A DNA stretch of 64,000 nucleotides from Centropus unirufus (taxonomy: Eukaryota; Chordata; Aves; Cuculiformes; Centropidae), in NCBI GenBank assembly GCA_013397695.1, contig VYZI01000667.1:92291-156290 (forward strand), in the 5' to 3' direction. Positions 50,298-61,096 of the stretch are shown in pieces. The number at the start of each line of letters is the position of its first letter. Within the stretch, counting starts at the first letter, position 1. Below the pieces are notes generated by a model. It worked only from the letters and a program-made list of their open reading frames with translations. It searched no databases and was not told where the DNA came from. The position numbers and the translations under genes were made by a program.

Positions 50298-51589
50298 CTG
50301 AGCATCCACGGACACCAGAGCAGAAGCACTGGAGATGAGGAGCAGGAGATGCTCTGCAGCATCCTCCTCCCAGCACTGGCCCATGCAGGCAGTGCAGGGC
50401 TGGAGCTCCTCATGCTTGCAAACCCCCCCAGAGGTGAAATGCCCTTAGTACAAGCAATAACGTGCCTGGCACCCATGTGTACATCTGCGTCTACAGCAGC
50501 GACAGACGAGACCTAAGCACTGCCCACACACATGGGCAAACGGTGGCAGAATCCAACCGCCCCCCAGTCCTCCACAGCCCCAACTTCTATCTGTAGTGCT
50601 CAAATCAAAGAATATTCCAACACCAGCAACCCACATGAGGGAAGTACATAATTTTCCTTAAAAAATAATCTCTTAATGGCCTCTGTGTCCGCTCCTCTGG
50701 CTCCAGCTGCAGCTTTATTTTGTCTATAGAAAGCATCCATTGATTTGGATGTTCTTCTGTCATCAAAAAGGAAACTAAACTTTGCAGTAAGGATTTGGAG
50801 GGGGGCTGCTTTTAAGAGACAGACTTGTAAACAGAACAGTTACAGAGAAAGGAATGTAGGGAATGAGAAACAGCCAGCGAGAGCCTACGTTTAACATGAG
50901 CCTCCAAGGCCGTACGTAACTCCGGGACATGCTGAGCAGAGGCTGCTTAGGACCCACAATGTGCAACATTTCCCATAGCATTTCTCATGTATTTTTAGCC
51001 TGGTTTCCTGAGGAAATGAGGCCCACGGCTGCAGCGTGCCCACCTCTCCTCCACACAACCAGGGCTCAAGGAAGAGAAGGGCTTGGGCAGCTGAGCAGGA
51101 GGTGCATGTCCCCGTCCCCCAGCTGGCCACCAGCCACCCCGGGCGCTGCAGTGTGTCCTGCCAAATGCTGGGAAGAGGGAAGGAGGAGAAGTACTGCATG
51201 GGGGACTCAATTCTGTACGGAAAGAATTGCATTTGCTCTGAAACCAAGCTACTCAAATCACTGTGAGCTGAACTGTCAGAAATGCTCAACCAGACACACA
51301 CTCCCTGTGGTGAGACCATTTCTCCAGCTTCTCGCTCTCCCCCATTCAGAAAGCTCCGTGTTCTCACAACCTGCAGACATCTGTAAAAGCTCTGAGTAAT
51401 GCAACACTCACCCTGAGACCACATTTACTCGGGCGTGGTGTTACCAAGGTCCCTAGGAGGGGGTGGCTGCTGGCAGCTGCCCGTGGTCACCCAGGCCAGG
51501 GCTTAGCGGGCTCGCGTGATTCACATGAGCTGCACTGCAGCCATCCTACCCTGGGCCACCACCACTGGAGACAGCAACAAGTTATTTAC
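50298..51589. other. Single-copy non-coding sequence
   Basis: No gene is recognised. Antisense-overlapping open frames at 50891-51424 (minus, 177 codons) and 50929-51399 (plus, 156 codons) are mutually exclusive, and neither shows a domain. Confidence 0.55.
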
Positions 51590-51633
51590 CGTCACGTTAA
51601 AGCTCACTGCAGCCACAAGCCAATAGGCCAGGT
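51590..51633 (-). other. Candidate internal exon, 44 bases
   Basis: On the minus strand the segment is preceded by CATTGACTTATCACATTTCAG and followed by GTAAATAAC, a good acceptor and a usable donor. Only one frame is open and it reads LAYWLVAAVSFNVT after two bases that finish a codon. The mix of residues looks protein-like, but I cannot assign a family. The phase does not join to the candidate at 52187-52251, which counts against a shared transcript. Confidence 0.18.
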
Positions 51634-52186
51634 CTGAAATGTGATAAGTCAATGCTTTATTTTTAATAACAGCACATCCCTTCCTTGGGGAACTGTAAAA
51701 GCTCAAGTGCTTTCTACACGAAAGCCTAAAAGCAAGAAATCACAACACAGCAAGATCTGGAGTAACCTGTCACTGCCTGGCCTATAAAAGGGCAGAGGGG
51801 AGAGAGCCAGCAAGATCCAAGAAAAAAAATAGACAAAGAATGGGATCAGCGTTGTTCTTGAGCTGGAAACCTTACTGCTGCACACACCAAAAAGGTTACC
51901 TTCACCAGAGCTCCCAAGTGTTCAGATGAAGCATTTTATAATGAAGCAGTGAAACGCTATTTAAAAACCACAAAACGAGTGTAGGAAGAAAATGTAAGCT
52001 GAGACTGGAAGTTGCTTTTGGAAACACAGCGGGGTCTCCTGAGGTGCAAGGAGGGACGAGAGCACCCATCACCCAGTAAGCTCCTCCTCCACCCCCTGCT
52101 CATTCACAAACAATTGAACAAAAGAGGAGTAAAAAAGTCTTCTGCTGTACCTGGACATGGAAGTCCTTCTGAAAAGGTTTTCTTAC
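51634..52186. other. Non-coding gap between two candidate minus-strand exons
   Basis: I searched this gap for a linking exon on the minus strand. The best splice-like pair, around 51896-51955, has stop codons in all frames. A TATAAAAG word lies at 51783-51790 on the plus strand with no gene after it. Confidence 0.5.
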
Positions 52187-52251
52187 CTCTCGATTCATGT
52201 AAAGCACCATGATGACTTCATTAATTAGATAAGCAGATGTGCATTCAGTTA
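52187..52251 (-). other. Candidate internal exon, 65 bases (84 with an alternative acceptor)
   Basis: On the minus strand a good acceptor (CACGTTTCCTTCCTGACAG) and a strong donor (GAATCGAGAG then GTAAGA) bracket one open frame reading TECTSAYLINEVIMVLYMNR. Using the upstream acceptor TTTCTTACAG extends it to position 52270, making an 84-base exon of 28 whole codons that is still open. The translation has a helical, protein-like pattern, but I do not recognise it. The 84-base version is in phase with the candidates at 58860 and 63335. Chance cannot be excluded. Confidence 0.25.
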
Positions 52252-53600
52252 CTGTCAGGAAGGAAACGTGCTGTAAGAAACTGTGATACCTCGAGTGTGC
52301 ACTGGCTGCTTTTGGGGCAACCTCATCTGCTGGGCTAGGGAAAAAACCTCATACTTAAGACCTCCAAACTTTGGCTCTCTTCACTCTCAGCACTATTAAA
52401 ATGCTTGTTTATGAGTAATCAGAGAAACAGCCTTGTGTTTCCAACTCTGGCTGGCCAGTCTTTTCACATAACTCTGTCTCACACTGACGGTTAGAGTGAC
52501 ATTTTCCATCTTCCTCCTTCATCTCCTGCTTGTCCCTTCCAGGGCTGAATCCTCACATGTGCCAGCTCCCAGGTTTCTGGACACCACGAGTGCTTGTTTA
52601 TAATTCCTGCTTCTTGACCCAAACTGAGATACAAGCAGGGCTTTCTCCACAAAACACGGTTTTCCTGTCAGTGCAGCCCTGGCTCCCAGGAAATCTGGAT
52701 GTGAAAAACTGCGTTTTAGAATGCCAGATCAGATGCAAAACTAAGCAGACAAAGCCATGAAGAACAGAAGCCACCTCATACAGAAAATGCTGGAAAACAG
52801 CATCAATACTGGGCTACTTCAAAAAGTTCCAGAGCCTTCTGTGGGAAGAAGCAGTCGCCCTATCAGTCCAAGGGAGAGATGAGAAACTCCTTGTCCCCAG
52901 CGTGGGAGGGGAAGGAGGACGATATCCGAGCATAACCTTGGCAAGTGCTCTCAGTTAGGAACTGATAGAGCCTCAGCCTTTGCAGAAAGAAATTCAGTTA
53001 ACCAGTAATGGGGAAGGGCTGGTGAACCCGCCTCGATATCTGTGTTCAAATTAAACCACTTTCGTTAACCCAACCTATCAAGCAGTTGATGAACGGGCAC
53101 CCGAGCACCGCTATCTGTCCTGCCAGCACTGAACTGACAAGGCAGGGCTCCCACACACACCCCAAAAAAATGGGTTGGGTTTTTTTTTGTCTTTAAACAG
53201 CCCTGAAAAATACTTGGAAAGAGAATCCAAGCTATAGGCAGGGCATACATCCTGTTTTTCTGAAGCTATGCAGTATCTCAAGAGTTATAAAAATGATTTG
53301 CCAGAAAGCGAGCCAAAATGTATTTGAAAGACCCAAGCAGTGCCTGGGCTGGAAAGGAGGTGTTTTTAGCTCGCTGGGGCCAATTACGATTGTGAAGGTT
53401 TCCAAGCACACCACTCCTCTTAACCTGACAGAAGGGAATCGAGTTTAGCAGCTTCTTTAGAGTTTCATTTGCTAATTTGCAAAACCAAGGAGAAATCTTC
53501 CTCTGCGCTCCAGCATCTCGTTGGGAAAGCCCTTGCCAACAGGCGAGTGGCACTGCCAACAGCTCAACCTGGTGTGACCCAAAGTTCTCCTGGTGCTCAC
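52252..53600. other. Single-copy non-coding sequence
   Basis: Nothing gene-like or repetitive is recognised, except a small T-run near 53180-53190 and the splice-like segments listed on either side. Confidence 0.55.
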
Positions 53601-53641
53601 GTGCTACTGCGGCGACTCAGGGAGCACGATGAGCTCCGCTT
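53601..53641 (-). other. Candidate internal exon, 41 bases
   Basis: On the minus strand CTCTTAGCTCTCTCTGTACAG precedes and GTGAGCACC follows. Only the zero frame is open and it reads KRSSSCSLSRRSS, a serine/arginine-rich stretch. It leaves two bases over, which does not fit either form of the 52187 candidate. This is probably a chance pairing. Confidence 0.12.
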
Positions 53642-56600
53642 CTGTACAGAGAGAGCTAAGAGCTTTATTATAATCCTGGCATAACATTTTCTGTTCAAAT
53701 GAACCCTGTAAAAATGCATTACAGGCTACAAAAGCCAAGTTTAAACCAGTCCAGGCTCAGGTAATGGAAAAGCCACCCCATGGCTCCAGTACACAAGTTG
53801 GACACGCACTACAAAACTACAGCAGATGAAACATGAAGAAGTAAGGCAGCCCATTTCCCTCCTTCCCCTCAAACACAACTAAAAATGCTACTTGAAGATG
53901 ACTGTTCTCAGTTTGAGCTCTGATCATAGTTAGCTCAGAAGCCAGCCTTGGAAAGTTTTACTCAGCGGCAGCTTTAGAAACCATCAATTATCTGTAGCCT
54001 AAGTTTACACGCTCTCCCCACCAGGGCCGCCAGCTCCCCTTTCTCAAGGCTCCTCTTCAGACACCACATTCTCCACAGCCAGGCACAACCTTCACCTAAG
54101 GCAGACACTTCCAGGGCTACTTTTGCTAAGACAAGAAGCAGACTAGGTCTGAGCTCAAGAGTGAGGTTTAGTGCTTCTGACACAAGGCAGAGCTCACAGC
54201 CAGGTAGGCAGGGCCAAAGCAGCGGAGCCCGCAAGGGAGCAGAAGCCTCTCAGGCTGCATCACCAGTAGCTTCGCTTCCACCACAATGGAAAAAAAATTA
54301 AGCATAAATCAATCAAAGCTGGGTCTCTCTGAAGGCCAAGCCTGGGAAGTTTAAAACAAAGATGACTGCTTTTGAAAACATTGCTTTGAACTGGTTTTGA
54401 CAAATCTAAACCCCAAAAAAGGGTAATCAGAAAAGTTTCATTAGCTAAAGGGCTTCTCCCCCTCTTCTCCTTGTAGCAGAGACTTGGCACAAACTTCAGC
54501 TCCTGAGAGTTTAAGTTACAAAACATGAGAATAAACTCAGCAAACTCATTCCCATCGACTGGCTGAGCCCACATTGGGATGCATTTGCACAGAGCCTAAA
54601 GCCATGCCCATAGCCACAGAATGGAGTAATTTTGGTCAACAAGGTAAGCAACAGGAGAAATGCTACCATTTAAAAGGTTAACATGCGGGATGCTTCCTTT
54701 TTCTCAAAGGTTATGTCCGCTGACACAGAGGGGAAACAGGACACAACAATGACACAATCACCAACACACAAGGACAGCAACCTTTCCTGTACAAGGGGGC
54801 AAATCTACCAAACCCGACCCACCTCAAAGCACTGCTGGTTCAGGTCTAACACTGAGGTAGCCACACAGACAACAAAAATGAATTTGTCTGTGTGGGAAGC
54901 AGCGATGCCCTCACCTGCTGCTGTTCAGCTGCATGAGGCAAATGGAAGAAATTGTGCTGTGACAACTGTGCCCCTCACTGTGCCTGGCCACCCCTCTGCC
55001 ACCAGCTGCCTGCTTCCAACAGCACGAGCACGGCTTATCCGGCTCCAGCAAGTCTTCAACTGGCTTTCAAGCATGGCAATGTGCGGGGACAATTCCAACA
55101 GCAAGGCAGATGTTAGGCTCGGGAGCTGTCATTCAGCCTAAAGAAAGAACATCTGCCTCTTCCTCCTCAGCCTGAGCTACTCGAGTGAAGGAAATCCTGC
55201 CCGTGAAACCCCAGTTCTCGGGGGCCGCAAGGGAACCAGTGCCGACACAGCTCAGAGCCTTCGGGACTCCTGGAAGGGAAGAGGCACAGAATGCTTACGG
55301 GGACTTAAACGGTCCTGGTGGTTTAACCCAAAGCTGGACAGGAAGGCTGGCGCTACGCTTTAAGCTGAACACAAACCCTCAAACAGCGTCGAGCCGCGGT
55401 GGGGATCAGAAATTAACGTCAGGTACAGCAAAACCTTGCAGACAGGGATTAGCCAAGAAACCCCTGCTGGGACTGAAGTGAGTGCCAAACCGTGACAAGC
55501 GAGGTTAATGCTTTGAGGCATTACCAGGGCAAAACATCTGAGGAGAAACTGTTTTCCTAGGGTTTTCCCTCCGTTGGAGTCGCTGGTCGTTACCTGTCAC
55601 CCATGTGGGGGGAGATAGGACTGCATGAACAGCAGCGAGCCGCTCGCCCGGGTATCCTTAATGCACATTCCAGCCAAGGGCAACGGACTGAGCCTTCTCC
55701 TCTACCATATATCATCCCCAGGCAAGAATTAAGATATCCTACAGAGAATTTTACAGGCATTCTTTCAAGGAAAACTCCAGAAAACCGATTTCCAGAACAT
55801 TCCAGGAGTTTCCCTGCCCTTCTCTGTACGTTGATAACGCTTTTAATGCAGCACCTCACAGCTTAATTCACAAGCTCCAACAAATCCCCTTCAAGCAGGG
55901 GTTTCAACAAACACTAAGTAGGATTCGTAAACTTTATTATCAAAGGCAAGCGCCTGAAAAAAAATCCTTAGAACATTCTTTTTTGCCCATTGTCAGAAAA
56001 TACAAGCCCTTGGCCACATACTGCGTTTTCATTTTCTTGCACGCTCTTTCATATCTGGTTTTGGCACTGCCCCTAAGAGGGCTTTGACTCTGGGTCTGTC
56101 CACACATTCCAGCAATAAATGACACTAACTGGAGTCATTCTTTAAACTATCTGTCAGATATAATTCTTTCACTGTTTCCATTCTCCCTGACTTGCCCCCA
56201 CAGTGCTGGGATGAAGTCATAAATTACAGGTCCTGCCACTCAGTTTTCCCTGATTGTTTGGTAGGACCTCTCCACTAATAACCAGTGATCAGCAGCCACC
56301 TCGTGGCTTAAGTGGTTTCCAATCATGAAAGATTTATCCACTGTGACTTCCAGTCAATCACGAAGACACCAAAATGACTATCAGGCACTCATCTCGAGAC
56401 CACAAGATGAGCAGCCAGACTCCAGAGACCAAGGAAAGCAGATCAGCATGCTGGCTCCAGACTCCCAAAAATCAGAAAAAAGCTGCAGCAGCTGCACATA
56501 AAAACACATTTATCTTCATAAGGAAGCCAAAAGCCCAGGATCAGAGCACACACAGCCCTGAAGAAACTTGCCTAGGTCGCAGCACATGCAGGGACCACCC

Positions 56601-58859
56601 CAGAAGATCAGGTCCATTTGAGGATGATACGCAGAGAAGCACATTCCCTACCTATGGCAGGGCAGCACATCCATGAGCCGAGGCGGTGCGCACAGCAGCG
56701 TTCGAATTCCCTGCTGGAGAACCATCCTGCATGTTAAGTGCCAGCTACCGCTCCGCATCAACAGGACTTTTACCCAGCAGGGGAAGGGAAGTGGAGCTGC
56801 CTTCTGTAGATCCTCTTTTAGAATATATTCCTCCCAAAGATCAACAACAAAGATGGGCTCTCAAGGAACAGGATTTACCCTTCAAGACAAGGATCTGACC
56901 TGTACCACTGGCTCTACATGAAAAATAAAGTGGAGGAGAAAGAGGTAACAGGCGCTAACTACAAGGCTACTGGGATCCCCAGCAGCAGATACACCCAGAA
57001 GCATGAGCCAATATCAACTGCACCCTTGCCAGGCTCCCTCCACCCCAAATCCAGCTGATACCACCGAGAGTGCGACACAGACACCTACATGTCCAAAATC
57101 TGACACCTGCAGCATCCAGAAGCAAAGCTGGAGCATCCTGGGGATCCCCACTGTTAACTGGCACACCGAGATGGATCCGTTCACTGTGGAACACTCAGAT
57201 GTGGAAAAGGCTATTTTAAAAAGAGAACTCATCTCTGACAGTCCCATCTCCTGCTCATGTATATTAAACAGATTAAAATTCACTAAAAGCAAGAAGCCGG
57301 TATTATAAAAAGCATTAAAGATGACTGGAATAGTAATGGAACGGATTGCAGACACCAGATACCAAACTGGAAGAGACACCAGTGCCAACTGGGCAAGTTG
57401 GGGCAGTGCCACCCCCCTTACACAACTCTCCCTCGTGCAGCTATTTAAAAGCAGAGTAACACGGAGACAACAAGCGGGCCTGGATCATGGGAGAGAGCTA
57501 TGGGGAATTAACTGCTCCAAAGCAAAAACTAGCAGAGTAAGCACAATTTATTTTGCCACATTCTTAAAACGAAATAAGAAAACATTTAAACACTACGGCT
57601 TATTTAGATCATACACACTGGAAGACATCTTTTACTGCTGGCAGCTTGAAAGAAAAGAACATAATTACAATTCCAAGCATGAAATGAGCTCTCTTCCACA
57701 CATGCCTGAACCAAGTCTAACTGTTTCACCAGCTGTAGGGAATCAAAGCAGGCAGAATTAAACAGAAAGGACCTAGAAGCAGCAGCTCTTGATGCCTTTA
57801 ACCTAGTAATTGCATGGCACCTGGATCCGGAAGGACTGCGGAGGCTTTAGCAGTTGCAGATGTGCAGCTGATGTGGTGTACGGAGCATTTGATCTCCCTG
57901 GAATGCGGGACCCCGAACAATGCATCTGTGTGCTGGCCCACCACACAGCCGGGTGTGGGCCCGGGGGATACATAAAAGCTAACATTATACTGCAATGGAA
58001 AAGGAAAAAAGCCACAGCATGAGCTTGACTGTTGTTTAACTAAGAGAAAAACAATAGCAGCTTTAGTCTTAAGTGTCTGCCAGAATGACCACTGGCCACT
58101 TCCAGACACATGCTTTGTTCCAGTACTTCAATGCTTCGTCAGCCACCTCGGATCACAGAGGTGCAAAGGGGGCTACCAGCTCCGCAGAGAAATTGCTAAA
58201 CCAGCTCTAAATCGGAGTTAGGAGCACTATGCTCCTAACAAGGACAGCAAGTATTGAGTTCTCCCATGTTTGAGTTTTAAACTCCACTCATCTCACCCTT
58301 CACATGGGGTTTCACATCTGCTTTCTTCAAAGTCCTCACAGAGCACTGCTAAAAAAGCAACCACAGCTATGGAACTTCAGCCCCAAATCCAAGCCAAGAT
58401 GCCAGGAAAGTCCTGAACTCAGGTGCTGTGGCCTTGCCTCCCAGTCTGCAGCCCAAAGGAGCCCGAGCTCCAGCTCTGCAGTTTCCCGGGAGAACCCAGG
58501 CACGCTGGCTCAGCCACAAGCACCCAAGTACACGGTGACACAGCCACCCCTCCAGCCAGAGCAGTTACATCACCCGCACACGGCACAACAAAGGAATAAA
58601 AATAAACTACATGGGAGTTGATATTGTCAGACTAAGAGCAACTCTGAGCTGGATCCAACGTTTGAACAGTCATTTCCACAAGAAGTTAATTCTTTGGAGA
58701 TGAGTGGCTGGGAAAGCTGTTGTATCTGTCTGTGTTTCTGGCTAGGAAAGCCCAACCCAAAAGATTCATGTATTAATTTTTCCTGACCTCCGCTATCACC
58801 AAGGCGATAATCTTGCCAGTACAAAAGCATCAGTGCTGCTATAAGAGAAGCATTCTTAC
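53642..58859. other. Single-copy non-coding sequence
   Basis: No gene or repeat family is recognised. Positions 56120-56345 are AT-rich and a little unlike their surroundings (ATAATTCTTTCACTGTTTCC; GTGGCTTAAGTGGTTTCC, the latter containing an NKX2-like CTTAAGTGG). Such a block could be regulatory. Splice-like pairs at about 54918-54960 (minus) and 54590-54640 (plus) are judged chance. Confidence 0.5.
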
Positions 58860-58923
58860 CATGCCCAGGAAAAAGAGGACGATTCTCAGCTGAAAGCAGT
58901 GGCCATTTCCCCTTTCAGTTTGT
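58860..58923 (-). other. Candidate internal exon, 64 bases
   Basis: The minus-strand donor (GGGCATG then GTAAGA) is good. The acceptor (GATATCTACACAG) has a poor pyrimidine tract. The open frame reads GNGHCFQLRIVLFFLGM and ends hydrophobic. I do not recognise it. The weak acceptor makes it less likely than the 52187 candidate. Confidence 0.12.
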
Positions 58924-59134
58924 CTGTGTAGATATCTGTATTTCTGTAAGCTTGGTTTTGAAGCAGAAGCACCAGCAGAGCCACCCAGAGCAGCCCCCAG
59001 CTCCTCCAGGTGCACCACAAGGCTGTTCGCACCTCCTGCCACTAACAGACCACGAACACCAACGCCACGCCGAGCAGAACCCGGCCTGCCCTGGCAGGTA
59101 CCACAGCTGTGAGCCAGGCAGGGTGGATATCCTA

Positions 59135-59188
59135 AATCCCAGAATGGTTTGGGTTGGAAGGAGCCTTCAAGATCATCCAGTTCCTTGG
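59135..59188 (-). mobile_element. Short CR1 3'-end fragment
   Basis: The plus strand reads CCAGAATGGTTTGGGTTGGA followed by AGGAGCCTTCAAGATCATCC, the complement of the most 3' part of the common CR1 lineage. Only about 50 bases are present, so this is a severely 5'-truncated or later trimmed insertion. Confidence 0.85.
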
Positions 59189-60798
59189 GTGCGATTATCT
59201 GCCCCATACCTGGAAGGTTTGCAGGCAAAAAGAAAAGCAGTTCATATCTAAAAGACAGCTTGAGATCACTTCTGTATCATTTTAGCTGAACTCAAATGTA
59301 ATATTTAATTTTCAGTGATTTCAACAGCTGCAGCTCAAGCCAGTGCATTAAACCTCATATAAAGTTTAAAATAAGGGTTGGCTACAGTAAACTAAAAATA
59401 AGCAAACCTGACACAAACTAAAATGAGGAACGTTCTATATAAAAGCACTCAGACCCTGGTGTATGCAGTGATGTATATAGGGATATTTGTATACCTACAC
59501 GTATCAACTTATTCTGCTTTAAATGATCTCTGCTACAGCGATCTCTCCTTCCCCATTTTTCAACCCCAAAAGAATTACCATTTCTTTCCAGACAAGAACT
59601 TCTGCCAACATTCTGGAGGGCTGCAGTCCAAACCACACATAGTTCGACAACAGCAGAGCTGAACAAAAAGGAAAAACTATAGCTTTTTTTTTTTTAATTA
59701 TACCTTGTGAAAGTATGGCTGAGCAAGGGGGGGAAAAAAGTAAAAGTCATTGATTAATTCCAGAGTAATGAAGGTTTATAGCACACTGGAATATATATTC
59801 TAAGTTTACCAGATTTATCACCATCCTAGACATTAATCTAAACTCGGGGTGGCTCGACAGGAAAGCGAAGGCTGCTCCGCATTTCTCATCCTGAAAGGGC
59901 TCAGAGTCCACAAATTAATACTTTTACAGGCAAAGGTTTCATAACTAGGTCAGAGCGGGGGGGGTGTGAAGTTTTAAATTCCTACTCACCCAGCAGGAAA
60001 AAAAACAGGATCAACCTCCTTTCCCAGGGATCCCCAAGGTTTTAACAGGGAAAAAAATTCCAGCTTAGCAGAACTGCAGAAAACGGCCCTCTTTCAGCAC
60101 CTTTTAATTGAAGTTTCTCCAGGACCACATCTTTAATTACGAGCAGACCTTCTCCTAAGCTACAGAGCACAGCTCTGTGCTGTCATCATCACAAACACAA
60201 GGTTTTCCGCTATAAAAAAATCTCAATCTCTATCAAGAGGTAAAGCCACAAAGAATCACAGAAACTGGAAAAGCACCAGAGGGAAACAGGACCCCTCTAA
60301 GGTGTCTGATGGACTTCACTGTTTTTTTACCTTCGAATGTTAAAGCCATGAACACTTACAGCTTTAGCAAAAAATGTCTCGCTGCTTTGCCCAGTACACT
60401 CTGTCCTCCTTGTTTATATCCGAGAGTGGTTCCAAAGAAATTTTACAAGGACTATGCAAAAAAAAAATAAGAGTCCAGTCCCTCGTCTTCAGTCCTGTGA
60501 GCTACTATAAAATGAATACAAATACAGAAACTGTTTCTGCAAACAAAGGAAGGCTCTGCACAGGGAAGAGATCCTTTTTAGCTGCAGTTCACTAGCAAAA
60601 TCATTTATTTAATGTGACACCAAACCTCAAAGTCCCTACTTTCCAGGGGCAGGAGTATCAGGAGCAGCACAGAATTCTGGAAGAAGCCAGACTTGCCTGT
60701 GCCCTGCTAAAAAGTAAACCGTTTGTATGGAAAAAGCACAGCAGATCCCGTGTTTGTAATCTAATTTGAATAATTTTCTTAACATAGCATCCTACAGC
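59189..60798. other. AT-rich single-copy non-coding sequence
   Basis: AT-rich throughout. TATATAAAAG occurs near 59435-59445 and a T-run of 12 lies at 59684-59695. No gene or repeat family is recognised. Confidence 0.55.
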
Positions 60799-61096
60799 TA
60801 CCTGAAAGGAGGGTGTGGGGAGGTGGGTGAAGGCTGGGCTCTTCTCCCAAGTGACGGGATGGGATGAGGAGGAATGGCCTCAAGCTGCGCCAGGGCAGGG
60901 ACAGATTGGACATCAGGAAAAAAATTCTTCAGTGAAAGGGTCCGTCAGATCCTGGCTGCACAGGGAGGGTGTGGAGTCCTCATCCCTGAAGGGGTTTAAA
61001 GGATGGGGAGATGAGATGCTTAAGGATCTGGTTTTGGTGGCAGACAGGAACGGTTGGGGCTCAATGATCTCGGAGGTCTTTTCCAACCTGGTGATC
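60799..61096 (+). mobile_element. CR1 LINE fragment, 3' end, 5'-truncated
   Basis: It starts at TACCTGAAAGGAGGGTGTGG, then CTCTTCTCCCAAGTGACGGG, TTGGACATCAGGAAAAAAAT, AAGGGGTTTAAAGGATGGGG and CTCAATGATCTCGGAGGTCT, ending at CCAACCTGGTGAT just before the usual tail. It is the same subfamily as the 12157 and 14784 copies. It has small internal deletions (near 60950-60975) relative to them, so it is an older or trimmed copy. Confidence 0.93.

Noticed and set aside
54918..54960. Minus-strand 42-base open segment with AG and GT borders
   Set aside because: The acceptor has no real pyrimidine tract. It shows how readily such pseudo-exons arise, which is why the listed candidates carry low confidence.
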